Shown here piece by piece: positions 19,011-31,610 of a stretch of 44,886 nucleotides of DNA. A program made the position numbers and the translations under genes. Numbering within the stretch: the stretch's first letter is position 1; each line of letters starts with the position of its first letter. This DNA is from Mycogone perniciosa. Lineage: Eukaryota > Ascomycota > Sordariomycetes > Hypocreales > Hypocreaceae. The notes beneath the pieces were generated by a model. That model had not been told where the DNA came from. It made no database searches and saw only the letters and a program-made list of their open reading frames with translations. The stretch spans positions 1 through 44,886 of the forward strand of contig JAOALB010000260.1 of the NCBI GenBank assembly GCA_025331125.1, written 5' to 3'.

Positions 19011-22000
19011 TAAGAAGCTATATATATAAATATATTTAATATATATATATACTTTAACTAATATATATACTTAATATTCACTAATATAAAGCAATAATAA
19101 TAAGAAATTTAGAGGAGTATTTATATAGTGTATTAATACCTCTTTTTTATTTAATGCAGTAGATTATTGCAGTTATAATATAAGATCGCAACCTATAATC
19201 CTTGTATCTCTATACATCGAATAAGTTAGGTAGGGAGGGGCAGGTTTATGCCTCGCTTATTTTATAAGGCTGCCCTATTTTAATTAAAATAGTATACTGA
19301 GTAGCATTACTGCAGGGATTCTTATAGTTTAATAGTCAGATAAAGATTATTTAATTCCTAGGAATACAGTTTTTGTTTTACTATTGTATATCTTTAATAT
19401 TAATTACACTATTATATTCTATTATAGGGTAGCTTATTTTTACGCTAAGACAGGCTTACCACAAATGCAGTATATATATTTAAAGGGGGTATTTAATCTT
19501 TTAATATACTATAAGGCATTCCCCTCCTAATTTATTATCTCTTTATTTTTATCGCTAAAACCTAGTATTATTAACAATAGAGTTACTTAAACTTATCTAT
19601 TATATATTTGCGCTTTTTTTTCTTACTTAAGCTTTTATTTATTATTAGCGTTAACCTAGAATCCCGCCTATTATAAACCCTATTATTTATATTTTAACTG
19701 AGGTTAAAGTATAATTTAAGGTTTTTGTCTTAAAATTAATATTATTAATATTTAACAGATTAATAGTAGCAAAATCGAGCTTAAGGCTAATCTTAATAAT
19801 AATAAAACTATTATATAGGTAGAAATACACTAGGTATAAATAATATTATTAAATATTATATTAAGGGAAAAGGAGAAAGAAAATAAAAGAAGAAAAGCGT
19901 TTAGGAAGTTTAGTTTATATTTAAAGGCTTTATTCCTAGACTTAAGTACTGCAGACAGTTAATATGGAAAGGATATAATATATAGAGTATATACGCAATA
20001 ATCGATATTAAACTATTTTGTAACTCCTGCATTATATATATAGCTTATTAAAATACTAAACCTTAATTCTAACAGTTATACCTAGATTAAACTTATAATT
20101 ATTCCTTTTCGGCTTCTTTGCCTTTAATTATTTACTCTCTGCTTATAGATATAGGCCTAGCAGTATATACCTGCACTGATTTGCCACTACCTTTATACTA
20201 TTACACTTAAAATCTGTGGAATAATATATATACCTAAAGATCTAAGTCTTAACGTTATCCTATCCCTCCTAATCTATAAGGTCTGTCGCAAACGCCAATA
20301 TCTATAAATTGCTAGTATACTTCAGGTAAAAAATGCCTTTTATATATAGCGCGTAATGCATCGCTATAAAAAGCTGTTATTTAAGACTGTTTTCCTAGGC
20401 AGCGATTTATGCAATTTGATAGTAAAGCCAGGATACTTTTTCGGCGTAGTAATAATTATATTTTTAGATAGTTTATATAGTTATCTTTTTAAAGTTATTA
20501 ATTTTGGATTCGATAATAGTATAAGCATCTTTTAGGATTGCAGATTAAAGTGTATATTTTAAGATAGTTAGGTTAGAATTCGGGTTATCCTAGCGAGTTT
20601 TATATAAGAAAACGACATTCTCTTTAAAGGACAGCTTATTTATAAAGCGCTATACTGTATCTAGGCCAGCATTATAGTCCCGCTTATAAAACTTATAGTT
20701 GCCCAGTATAAGAAATACCTTTTTATAGCGAGATACCTGCAACTAAAGGAATATTAGGTAGTTTTTATAGTCAATTAATCTTTTAATATTGCCCGCCAGC
20801 AGCAGAAACAGCGCTATAACAGGGAATATAAATATCGAGTATTACTGGCCGACTTTAAGATATAGGTTAGACAGGATTTACACTTTAATACCTAGCTAGC
20901 GCAGGCGTATTAAAATGCTCTTGAAAAATATATATATACCTTAAATGGATAGTTAAATAGGTAATGTTTAAAGTCTATTTATATTTCTTATATAAAGTCT
21001 GTCTATAATATATATAATGTATATTTCTGGTTCTAGCTTTTAAGGCAGGGCTGGCTAAAGGGTGTTAGTAGAGCAATTAAAAGCAGTTAATGTAAAAGTA
21101 GGCCAAAAATTAGTAACAGTATATATAGGCCCACAGCGGCCCCTGTATCACTAAGGCCAATTAAGCTATCCCGCAAATATATAGAGGAGTTTTTACTTAA
21201 ATTCTATTTATTTACAGAGTACTCTATCAGCAAATACAGTTTACTTAACCTTTAAAATAAACTTAATGCCTATTAAAGTAGTAATTAATATCTTAAACTA
21301 CTATAGTATCCCAATATACATTATCGGAGAGCTGGTCCTTAATTACTATAACATTCTATATATCTGCCACATCAGCGGCCTTAGCTTCTCAGCTTTTATA
21401 TTTAGAAGCTGACTAAAAGTAGGATCTAAATATTTACGTCCTAAGTTTAAGCCCTTTCCTCGCGGCTAATCTCCTATACTCAATAGGATTTTTTAAGCTT
21501 TACAAGCAAAATAACAACTATAACAACTATATATAGTATAAGTATAGCTTCCTTAATATATTGACTATTAGCTAGGCTAACCCTGCCTAAGTAATAGTAA
21601 TATTTCCTGCTTTATTCTGCAGACTTAATTTTATTGAGAATATATTTATTATATACCCTATTACTGGCTATAAAGGTTATATTAGCAAAGAGATAGCTAA
21701 TATTAGTTATAAAGACCTTACCAGTTTACATCTCCCTCGCCTAGCGCTATTTCTTAAAGGCTTAATTAAGAGGTTTTTAAATATAGGGGACGATATAGCT
21801 ATAATTACTGTTAAGTAGCTTATAGATAAAATAGATCTTAATAAAGTCTAGGCAGAAAAAAACTTTAAAGGCTCGCAACCTGCTATTTTTGCCTTAATAA
21901 TAAAGTAAATTAATGGTAAGAGGTTAAAGATAGACTACTTTTACAATAACTAAATTACCTGTTTTATAAGCGATAAAGAGGAAGTGGAGGCTATATAAAT

Positions 22001-22379
22001 AATTCCTAGGTATTAATAAATATTAGTTTTATTCTATAAAAAAAATAGATACTATTAAGGCTTAGGCCAATAATATTATACTCTTTTAATATAAGACCAA
22101 TCAATATATATACCTTAGTCTTTTACAGGGCCTTAAGCGCTAAATGCTATATAATATATTGGCAGCCTTTATTATAGTTTAGCCTTTAAAGTAAAATAGG
22201 TATAAAGGTGCTTAATTTACGTGTCTAATAATTTAATTTATAAGCAGTAGTAGATAATATACTAGCCTTCCCTTTTAATTATCCTCCTGCTTTTTTAATA
22301 GCACCTGCTATTTTCCCCTTTTATTAATGCTTTAAATTAGAAAACTTCTACTTTATGCGGTACTGATATAGCCTATAAT
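19011..22379. other. RIP-degraded region without a named gene
   Basis: About 3.4 kb. Plus-strand frames between about 19150 and 19700 and between 20240 and 21400 are largely free of TGA and could be read as protein with TAA/TAG as former Gln/Trp, including hydrophobic pieces near 19370. I recognise no motif, and the TGA scarcity is also what CpA/TpG loss would produce. No LTRs or terminal repeats were seen. Confidence 0.35.
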
Positions 22380-23060
22380 TCAAAAACGCTTAAATAATGC
22401 CACTATTACTCTATATCGCGCCTTAAACCGCGAGAATATAGCCTTTAGTATTTTTAATAGATATACTATTAGCGCCTTAAGGGGAGTTCGGGAAAGTAAA
22501 GATATCGACTGTCTGGCTTTTATAGCTAAATACTAGGTTATTAAAATCTTAGACAATAAAGAGGGCTTCCAGGTAATCCCCTAAAGCCGCGAGGACTATA
22601 TCGCCTTCTTTTAATTAAGTAAAGGTAATAAAGCCAATACTGTTCTAGTAGAAATCTTTTACGAGAAGTTCTTAGGTAGGTTTATACTCCTTTATAATTT
22701 TATTACTGCAGTGCTAATAATTCTGGCTGCTTAGGAGCCTGGTATACTATAGGCGCTATTTTAAGCAATACTATTGTAATTAATAGCCTTACTCTCAGTC
22801 AGGGAATCTTATACTTCTTTAAACCTTTTTATTTATTTAAAGGCAAGCTCTATACTGCCGCTATTTAAGTTAAATTCTATAATTTAGCAGATCTAAAGAT
22901 ACTTGCCAGTAAATATAAAAAGGTTATTAAATTGCGGGCTAATAAGCTTAGCCTCGAATATATTAGATTAGCTATTAAGCGGTATATTAAGCTAAAAAGG
23001 CTTTTTAAAAGATTTAGTATTAATATAAATAAAGGCAAAGAATTGGTAAAAGATTATAAT
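22380..23060 (+). pseudogene. Nucleotidyltransferase-like relic (DID motif)
   Basis: The first part (22380-22690) reads LYRALNRENIAFSIF, a former Gly-Gly segment now NRY, ISALRGVRESKDIDCLA, then NKEGFQVIP-stop-SREDY and NTVLVEIF. The pattern hydrophobic-GG-x-A...R-x-(S/T)-x-D-I-D is typical of MNT/AbiEii-like nucleotidyltransferase folds, where the Asp residues bind metal. Here DID is intact while the Gly residues appear lost by G-to-A change. A second part in another frame (22836-23060) reads FKGKLYTA, then LRANKLSLEYIRLAIKRY, and then an RLFKRF helix, and probably belongs to the same protein. A frameshift or intron lies between. Fungal genomes have many uncharacterised copies of such genes. 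The substrate is unknown. Confidence 0.5.
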
Positions 23061-26000
23061 TTAAATAAACTTCCCCCTTTAACTTTAGGCGATATTTAAT
23101 ATAGTCTCTTGGCTTAGCTTTAATCTTATAGTATTAAAAGTGCCTAATAGCGATAAAAAGTAATAATAAAGCTGCTTCCGGGTCAGTAATATAAATATAT
23201 TAATAGTTAATAGGTCTATAGCTGCTGGTATAGTAATACTTCTTTAGTGCTGTATTTAAGGCTATTAAGAAAATATTATCTAGGATCTAAGCATTAAATA
23301 CTAGTAAAGAATAGTTTAAGCTTTATTAGGCTAAAGAGAATAAGTATTAATAAAGATACAATATAGGCGAGGGACTAACTTGGTATAATTTAACAGCCCT
23401 ATCCGAAAATATAATAGATAATAAGAACCTTATAATGGCTGAATTTTCTGAAGCTCTTAGATTCTTTACACTGGCCCTCCTATTATCTAAGCTATATTTC
23501 TGCATTAACTTTATAGTAATATTACCAATACTCTTTATATTCTATCTTCTCTATTAAGGCTATAGGGAAAAGCTTATAACTCGGTTATATAACTAACGTC
23601 TGGAATAAAATTTAAATATATATAAATATCTTTTAGGCGGAGAGGAAGCGATTATATATATAACCGCAATGCTTACCTATAAAAAGTATATAGAGAGGAA
23701 CCTCTCTAGTAGGAGACTAGTATATTAAGCGTAAAAAGGCTAGTTTAAAAAGGCAGAAATAATAGTCTAGCGGTCTATATTATATTAGAAAGTATAGATA
23801 CTCCTTTATCTTATTAATATAATCCTTAATAATCCAGTATAGTATATTTAGCATTAAAGGTAATTTTTAGTTTATTATATATACTGTTATTTATTTTTAT
23901 AGTTACTGTTTTAACTATATATTAACAATTTTAAAATATATTTATAGAAATAAATACCTTTATTTTTAATTCCCCTTTTATTTGCCTACTTAATTGCATT
24001 ATCTCTTTACTCTTTTACCTAGTCTTTACTATTATAGTATATATTAACTCCCTACTAGAAGATATCGATATTGTTAATTAAAGCAAATGCTTTAAGTTAT
24101 ATTATAATAAATCCCGGTTAACCTTAGGGCGTAGGTAGTTATATTATATAGGGAATAAATATCTTCAGTTGCCTATTAAGGTATATGCAACCAAAAATAT
24201 AAGCTTTATTATTGTAAATGGCATAATGCGAATTATATAACCGAAAAGTTTATTAACCTCTTTCGCTAAGTGCTATATTATAAAATAGCTGTCTTTAAGC
24301 TATAGCTATAAACCTATCCTTTCCTTTTATTTCAATAAAAAAATTTAATATAATGGGAAGGTCCTTTTAAGTAAAGGGAACAATATAGCCACCTAACTTA
24401 TTACAAATTTATTAATCTAAATCTTTAAGATGCGCACTATAATATAAATCCAGGCTGCCTAAAATAAATATACTATTAGTCAGATAATTAAGATTTATAA
24501 ACTAAATTTCCCTGGCAGTATATTTTTTATTTTTAACATCTCCTTTAATTATTAGTATAATAGTAGTCGCGACTTCTCTCTCTTTTAGCGCCTATACATC
24601 TACTTCCTTAAATATATAGAAGTTATAGGTCAAAGACTTAAATGGAGGTAGGGATACTTTAAGCTATATTAATGCATAAAGAATATTATCTTTATTCTTA
24701 AGTTCCAGCAGTAACCAACTATCTAGGTATCTATATATATAGGGCAAGATATTATAATCGATAAAATGCTGCTAAAAGGCACAATTATATAGCCCTATAC
24801 TCTTTATATTTATTATTTATAGGGTAGTATTCTTTAAAGATAATAGGGAGCTCCTTTTTTTCAGTAACTGCAATACTCCCTTTTAAAGCTTAAAGTAAGA
24901 GAAGACGCATTTAAGTCTAGCTCTTTACGCGACAGTAACCTAAGCAGCCTACAAATAATTAAAAATTAAGTGCTTAAGAGTTTTTATAAGAAATATAATA
25001 GCACTAGTAAAAATTATTATATTATATTTAAAAGAGGATAATCCCTAATAGAAGATTAACTATAATATAAATATAATATATATTATATACGGGTATACAG
25101 TTAAAGGGAAGTATACCTCTAGTTTTAAAATTCTATATCTTAAAATGGTTTAACAGTTAGCTATAGCTAGTAAATACGCCTATACTTTTTCCATTTTATC
25201 TACTTTATATCTTGCGTCTCGCTATATGCTTTACTTACATCCTCCGCAAATCCTATTTCTTCCCTTCTTAATAAATTAAATTATATCGCAAAGCCAGGAA
25301 TTTACGCCCTTTCCCAATAAAATCTAAACTAACTATAAATCCAGGCGTAATAGCCAGACCACCTAACTTTATAATATTATCTTAAGGCAATTAATATTTA
25401 AGGGTTTAAATAGGAGTTATAGCGCGGGAAGCTGTAAATCCGGAAATTATATAATTTAATACAGCTTATTAGAAAGCTTAAAAGACAATCTTACTGCCTA
25501 TATATAACTGCAGGTATATAGCTAAAGGGGATAAATAAATATTACCCAAATTAGCAAATCACTGCACAACAATATTGCATATACTGCAAATATAGTTATA
25601 GATCACAGGCTAACGCCAGTAATACAGTTATCGAATAGCAGTCTAATAATATTATACCGACTGCGAGAGTTCGGCTCGCTAATGCCAAACAAACGCAAGG
25701 TTCTATCAGTCGTCTCGCTGCATATATAAAAGGGGAGGTTAATAAAACCTTTACAAAGCGAAAAGACTAGCTGGCCTAATATTAGTATATATCTATATAG
25801 TAAGCCTTACTAGGGCGGGGTAGATTTAAATACATTACTTAATCTTAAATAAGCTGTTATTATCGCAGAGTTATTAAAGTATTTTAGGTATAGCCCTTAA
25901 TAGGTCGCTGGCGGGATTTAAGGAACAAGGAAAGTTATAGCTGCAGCGTCTTATTGCTAAAGCGTTAATAGCGAGGATAAGTTAGGGCTAGATTAGGTTT

Positions 26001-26657
26001 AGCGAGTAATAGTTCTTTTATCTTTAAGCTGTTATAGGAAAGACAGGAAAGCTTTCTAGCAGAGATAAGCTGGAGGAATAGATAAATAAAGGTATAATAT
26101 ATAGAGTCTATAGGCAGAATCCCTTAAGATTATAATTTTAGCTATATATATAGTAAAAGGGAAAGGTAGATATACTAGGGGGGTATATTTAAATAAAGAG
26201 AGGGTTTTCAGGTTAAATATAATGGATAAGAGGGCGAGGAAATAGAGAAAGAGGTAGGCGGTTTTATAGAAATACCTATAAAGAAGCGGGAGGTTAAAGG
26301 TTTTAGGGGAAAGGGGGGGCTGAATTAGAAGGCAGTGGAGGGCGGCAGGAAGTTGCAGTAACTGACTTAACTTAAACGGACCTTTTATTAAGTATTTTAT
26401 TTAAACAGGGACTATTATAAGAACATTTATCTATATTTATATATTTAAGGTTTTATAGAGAAGCTATCTAAGAAAAAGCTACCCTCTATATTGTAAAATA
26501 CCTATTAATCTTAACCCTTTACCTAAAACTCCTCGCTAGCGTATAGGTTAAGGGACCCTTTATCTTTCTAATCCTAATCCTTATTATAATTAGTCTCTTT
26601 TATCGATTAATCGGAGAGCAGGTGTATTTTCTTTGCTGGGTAAGTATTAATTGAATA
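23061..26657. other. RIP-degraded region without a named gene
   Basis: About 3.6 kb of AT-rich sequence. The segment 25550-26350 is less AT-rich and has a long plus-strand stretch with few TGA, but no motif I can name. I looked for reverse transcriptase and DDE-type signatures and saw none. Confidence 0.35.
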
Positions 26658-26864
26658 CTACTCTTTTATGTTAACCGTAGGTCTTTTCCTTTTCTTTAAG
26701 ACATTTAGTTGCTTGATTTTATCCGGATAATCCCCCTTTATCTCTTTAAGTATATTTTTTGACTTAAAAGCGGGGTCTATAGCTAATTCATTATATCGAC
26801 TTATATTACTGATAAGCCTTGCCCCTAAGACTTCCTTACTACTATAAGCGTCTTTTAAGTGCAT
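26658..26864 (-). pseudogene. Short lysine-rich fragment, uninterrupted 68 codons
   Basis: A stop-free minus-strand frame encodes a Lys-rich peptide with SSKEVLGARLISNISRYNEL and ending VLKKRKRP. It is unusual to see 68 clean codons in this AT-rich stretch, so it may be a remnant of the C-terminal part of a gene. The frame can be extended upstream only through TAA/TAG codons. There is no homology that I recognise. It could be chance. Confidence 0.2.
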
Positions 26865-29674
26865 TACCTAGAAATCCTGACTATTAATTAATGTCAGCTC
26901 CTGTCTAGGGCATTTAAGATATTAGAATAAATAAAAGAATTTCCTGGAATGCCTTTTATTAAGATGCTGTATAAATCCTTTTATTATAAAGAGGCCTTAG
27001 TATAATAGGCAATATATTATTTTTATTGTTTTACGTTACAAGTTTAGTGTATGCATTTTACTATATATTTGTTTAATATAGCTGCTTTAAGTATATAAAT
27101 TAGCGTTAATAATATATTTACCCTATCTAAAACTTTTATATTCTAGGCAGGCAAAAAGGTATTTAAAATTATAAGACTTTTATATATATCTAGTAAATAA
27201 AGATTTATTAAAAAAATTACTATAGCTAAAGAGGCATTATAGCTTCTCTAAAGCCTTAAGTTTAAAATCCTTAGTTATAGGGTTAATACCCTTATTACCA
27301 GTATACTTATCGCCTTCCAGGGTTTGCCCTTTTATATATACTATAATCTTGTCTAAAAGCATTGCAGGAGGCATTTAATCTGTAAGCAGTAAAGAAATCT
27401 TCTTAGCAGCAGTATTACTAACCTAGAAAAGCATTTATCGCGGATTAATAGCTAATAGGTTATATAAATATATAGTTAACTTCCTTTATACCTATAGTCT
27501 ATTAACCTCCGCAAAGTAAATTCGACGTTTCTTTTATAGCGTAATATTCTCTAGGTAATTATATATATATTGAATTTAGCCCCAGATCTTCCCTTCCTCT
27601 TTACTTTTTAACCTATATTTTTTTATATAGCTGTTAACTCCTATCTTAAAGTCTTAATATTATTTCTTTTATTAAATTAAGCTTTCTCCTTTTATATTAG
27701 GTAGAGAGGTATATAAGGGTCCCGTTGCAAGAAGGCATTAAATATAATACACTATAATGCGTTATTTTATTTATTAAGCTCGCTAAATGCAATCTTAGGC
27801 AGCTTATTTTATATTTAGATAGGCTAATAGGATATTTTAAAGACCTTTATTAAATTTGCAAAGATATAATTTTATATAGCTAAGGTTAAGTTTCCTATAA
27901 TAAAAAGGAATAAAGTGTTAGTTAATAAAGAGCAGAAAGACTACTATTAATATTAACCTACTATTAAGCTGCCCTTTTATATTAACTTTTAGTAAATACA
28001 GCCACTTTCTTTTACAAGACCCTGTAATAAAATATATACAATTCTAAATGCCTAAAAACTGATTATACAATATTAAAACAATCGTCTTTTTCTTATTTAG
28101 TACTTTAGCCCTTTATTTAAGTTGCATATAATTTACGCCTTTCTTAAGCAGCCTAAGATGCAAGACCTAGTCGTATAAGTTATAGCCAGCATTAAAAGCA
28201 TTATCGGCAATAGCCTTAATTGTAAAAAGCATAACAAGATAAAGTAATTTATATAGCATTAGTATTATAGGAACGCGCAATCTATCTTAATACAGTATTA
28301 TTAGTTACGCTAAAATTCGATTTAAAAGGTATATTCAGGTTATACTACCTAAAGCGCTAATCCTTCTAAGTACAATTCTTTTATTGTTTAACGTAGTAAA
28401 TAATAATAAATACTACTGGCCAAGTTCTAGAGGGCACTTTCTAGTCTTTTACTTAAATAAGCTTAATATCCTTATACTTAATATTTACTAGACTGCCTAG
28501 CCTTTAGCCGCCAATTCCGCCTAAAAGTATAGCGCAGTAAAATGCAAGCTGTATACTAGGTCTATATACTATATCCTATACCTTTATCTAAACTATATCG
28601 AGGCAAAAGATAATATCTTTTACTGTTATCTTAAACTTTTTAAAACTCTATTTAAGAGAAAGATTAAGTTTAATAGCTAAATATAGTATTTACTATATTT
28701 ATTTTAAACTGTTAGGAAAATAGCGCTAAATATAAAAGGAGGTAAAAACTTACTTTAGCTATCTTATAAGCTAGACTGCAACTATAACTAATATTACAGG
28801 ATAAAAAATTAAAAGACTAAAATAACGCGTTAGCTTAATCTTCCTTTCGCTTAGCTTTTATTACCCTGCTATCAGCTTTATTAATAAAAAAAGTTTATAT
28901 ATCTTTAACTAAATAGGCACTTTAAATAGTCTGTATATCTTTATACTCCTCTGCCTTTAAGTATAGGCGTGTTGTAATTAAGTTTTTAATATATAACCTT
29001 AAAAATGTTTAGAATATTAATTAAATATCCTCTAAACCGATATAAAGGTTAATCCAGATACATTTAGGATTAATATTAATAAACTTAGTAAAGTTATATT
29101 ATTGCCTTAAATAGCGGCTAGAAATTAAATAAGGAAAAGTAGTATTATACTATTGCTAATTCTTTTATACTTTATTATAATATTTTTATATATCTAGGTC
29201 TATATAGGAATCTTTATTAAATAGATTTACTTAATATTATTTAAGTATAGCTAGGGCGATTTCTGCATTAAAAGCCTATTAGTAAGGTTACTGAAAGGGA
29301 AAAGGTCTTTAATAGGAAATTATATTATCTTTAAAACAAGTTAAAGTTATAGGGATAGCTATAATAGTAGTTTAAATAATAAGTAACCTAGTAAAGGTTA
29401 AAAAGGAAAAAGTTTATATATATTAGAAAAAGGGTAGGTAAAGATAAAGGAAGCGAGGCAGGTTTATATATATACAATAGCTGCGGAAAAGTATAAAGAA
29501 CTATATTAAATAAACTAGGGAATAAAACGAATAGCTATTGCTCGCCTATTCTATAATACTATTATCTAAAAAGGGCGAAAGCTATAAAGAATATTACAAG
29601 GCATGTAAAAGGGTACTAGTATATAAGGCAGGAAAGCGCGCGCTTTTTATCTTATTAAAATAAAGAGTTAGGAG
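26865..29674. other. RIP-degraded region without a named gene
   Basis: About 2.8 kb, AT-rich. Plus-strand segments around 28150-28650 read as protein-like when TAA/TAG are taken as Gln, with no diagnostic motif. No repeat boundary is visible. Confidence 0.35.
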
Positions 29675-29860
29675 GGGGGGTATAGTACTTATCGTCTAGT
29701 CTCAAATCTAGCGCTTTTAAGGCTAAAGGAGGGTGCAGATTATTTACAGCGCTTCGGGATTAAAGGCCGGACAAAATCGTAACAGAGATATAGATAGGGC
29801 CTGCCCTTTCCGTATAAACGGCGGCTAGGCCAAGTATGCAATAGAGGGCCGGGCCGGCAA

Positions 29861-29980
29861 TACCTCGGGCAAGTTTGATAACTAGGGTGGGTTCCCTATC
29901 CGCTCTCCTATAGTTAAGCCAATAAGAGGCAGATTAGTAGTTGGGTGGGTGACCACCAGCGAACACCAGCTATTGTATGT
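29861..29980 (+). pseudogene. 5S rRNA gene copy with decayed 5' half
   Basis: The 3' two thirds match fungal 5S rRNA closely. There is a TCCGCTC-like stretch, then TAGTTAAGCC (box A region, usually TACTTAAGCC), then TAGTAGTTGGGTGGGTGACC and ACCAGCGAA, and a TTGTATGT end. A T6 run at 29986-29991 would terminate RNA polymerase III. The first 20-25 nt do not read ACATACGACC as expected and cannot pair with the 3' GTATGT end, so helix I is lost. The start is set by the usual length of about 119 nt. I call it a pseudogene. The intact internal control region could still bind TFIIIA. Confidence 0.75.
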
Positions 29981-29985
29981 CTTCC

Positions 29986-29991
29986 TTTTTT
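29986..29991 (+). terminator. Pol III T-run after the 5S sequence
   Basis: Six consecutive T residues begin about six bases after the 3' end of the 5S sequence, the usual arrangement for RNA polymerase III termination. Confidence 0.6.
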
Positions 29992-30420
29992 GCCTTTATT
30001 TATTATTGTGTACTTTATATACAGGTGTGGATATAATATGAATTGAGAGACGAACCACTATATACGACTATATCTATTAGAATATACGGGATCCCGTCAA
30101 GCTCTTTTATTAAGTTAGATATCCTCTATTTTTAGCAGTCCTAGACTCTGAATTTCGAGTTATATAATTCCGTTTTTGGAGGATAATAAACCCCGCGCTA
30201 AGTAATCCACTACCGTTAAGTTACCTGACACCCCCTAACAAAACAGAGCTTACACCGTCACCGTTCTATACACGAGGGCTGTTCCGATATTGGCGATATA
30301 ATTGTGTTATAACATTTATAGGCATAGTAGCTATTAAGCTTACGCCCCTCCTAGTGTATAGGCTAGTATAAGAACTAGGGTCTTAATAGGGTAAAGAGAA
30401 AACAGTAGCTCTTTAATAAA

Positions 30421-31454
30421 AAATATATACCTTATATATATATATAGATTTGTTGGTGTGAAAGTAGTGTTTACTTTTAATCCCTTGGCGGTTTACCTAA
30501 ATAATAGTTTTTAGCGATTAAGGTTAATAATAAATATAAAAAGGATAGTACTATTTTAAAATATAGTAAAGTTAAGAAGTTATATTAATTAGTAAATATA
30601 GATCTACCTATTATTCTTTTATAATATAGGAAAGTACGCTATACTAAAAATGCATATAAGATAAATAATTATACATTTAATTATATACTTTAAGGCTTAT
30701 ATTAAATCGTATAAAAGATCCTATTTCTTTTACAGTAAAATAAATATAATATTTTATTTAAATATTATTTAAAGAGAAAGCCTATTTAAAGATAAGTAAT
30801 ATATAGTTAAGGTTATACCTACTATATAATATTATAGTCTATAAAGTTATATATACTTTGAATTTAGTTTAAAAAAATAATAATTAAAGAGTAATAACTT
30901 TTAATTTAAATAGCTATAAAAATAATATTACTCTTTAAATATCTTTAAAAAGAATATAAACTTAAAAGGTAATTATTTATATATAGTTAAGGGATAAGGC
31001 TATTAATTTATTTTATAAAGCCTATATACTATACTTTTAAAGATATATAGCGATTTATATTATTAATATAATATTTATTTAAACTTTAAATTTTAAAATA
31101 AAATACTATAAAAATAAAGGCAGGCTTATTTTTTTAAAGTAGATTTAATTTATTATTATTTTTATCTTTTATTTCTTTATTACTACTATTTTAAATAAAA
31201 ATAACTTTATATAAAAATATTTACTTAAAAGGTTTTTAAATAAATCTTGGCTTTAATATTATTTTATAGTTAAATATATTAATAAACTTAAAGGCTATTA
31301 TTTTTTTATAACTTTTAATATAAGGTTTATTAAAGAAAATATTATTAAATATACATAAAAGAATCATAATATAAATACCTTTAAATTTAATACTTAAAGG
31401 GGAAGTATTTAAAGGATTTTAGTTTATTTATAAATTAAATAAATTGTTTCTGTT
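30421..31454. other. Extremely AT-rich sequence, no gene
   Basis: About 1 kb dominated by A and T with almost no CpA or TpG. It is probably an older RIP-destroyed repeat. I cannot assign it. Confidence 0.4.
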
Positions 31455-31610
31455 TATATAAATCTAGTATTACAGTACCAACGCGATATTAACGCCCTAT
31501 TACGTAAGCTCTAAATATATAACTAGGCCTTAAACCGTTCCTAACTATAGCTTTTTATAATATAGTATAATAATAATATTTGCCTTAACCTGCCTTTTTA
31601 TATTATAATA
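31455..31610 (+). repeat. 5' LTR of Gypsy element 1
   Basis: It matches the 3' LTR over GCGATATTAACGCCCTATTA, ACGTAAGCTCT, TAACTAGGCCTTAA, CCTAACTATAGC and ATATTTGCCTTAACCTGCC. It lacks about 24 bp present in the 3' copy around TAAAGCCTTAAGGC. The left edge is uncertain by several bases; a TGT at 31451 is one candidate start. Confidence 0.75.

Larger units (their letters stand above)
29675..30420. other. GC-richer island between AT-rich blocks
   Basis: From about 29675 the composition jumps, with GGCCGG, CGGCGG and GGGCCGGGCCGG runs near 29765-29865, and CpA and TpG are present at normal levels. It contains the 5S sequence below. Beyond 29992 it remains moderately GC-rich and has no coding frame of note. 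At about 30420 it gives way to sequence of very high AT content. Unique, non-duplicated DNA that escaped RIP would look like this. Confidence 0.6.

Noticed and set aside
26865..26930. Ankyrin repeat (GADIN...SGFLGNAL) on the minus strand
   Set aside because: The match to the fungal ankyrin motif GADVNAQGGxYGNALQAAS covers only one partial repeat in a frame that is then lost; insufficient support.
29861..29980. Functional 5S rRNA gene
   Set aside because: The 3' half and T-run are good, but the 5' end does not match and helix I cannot form.
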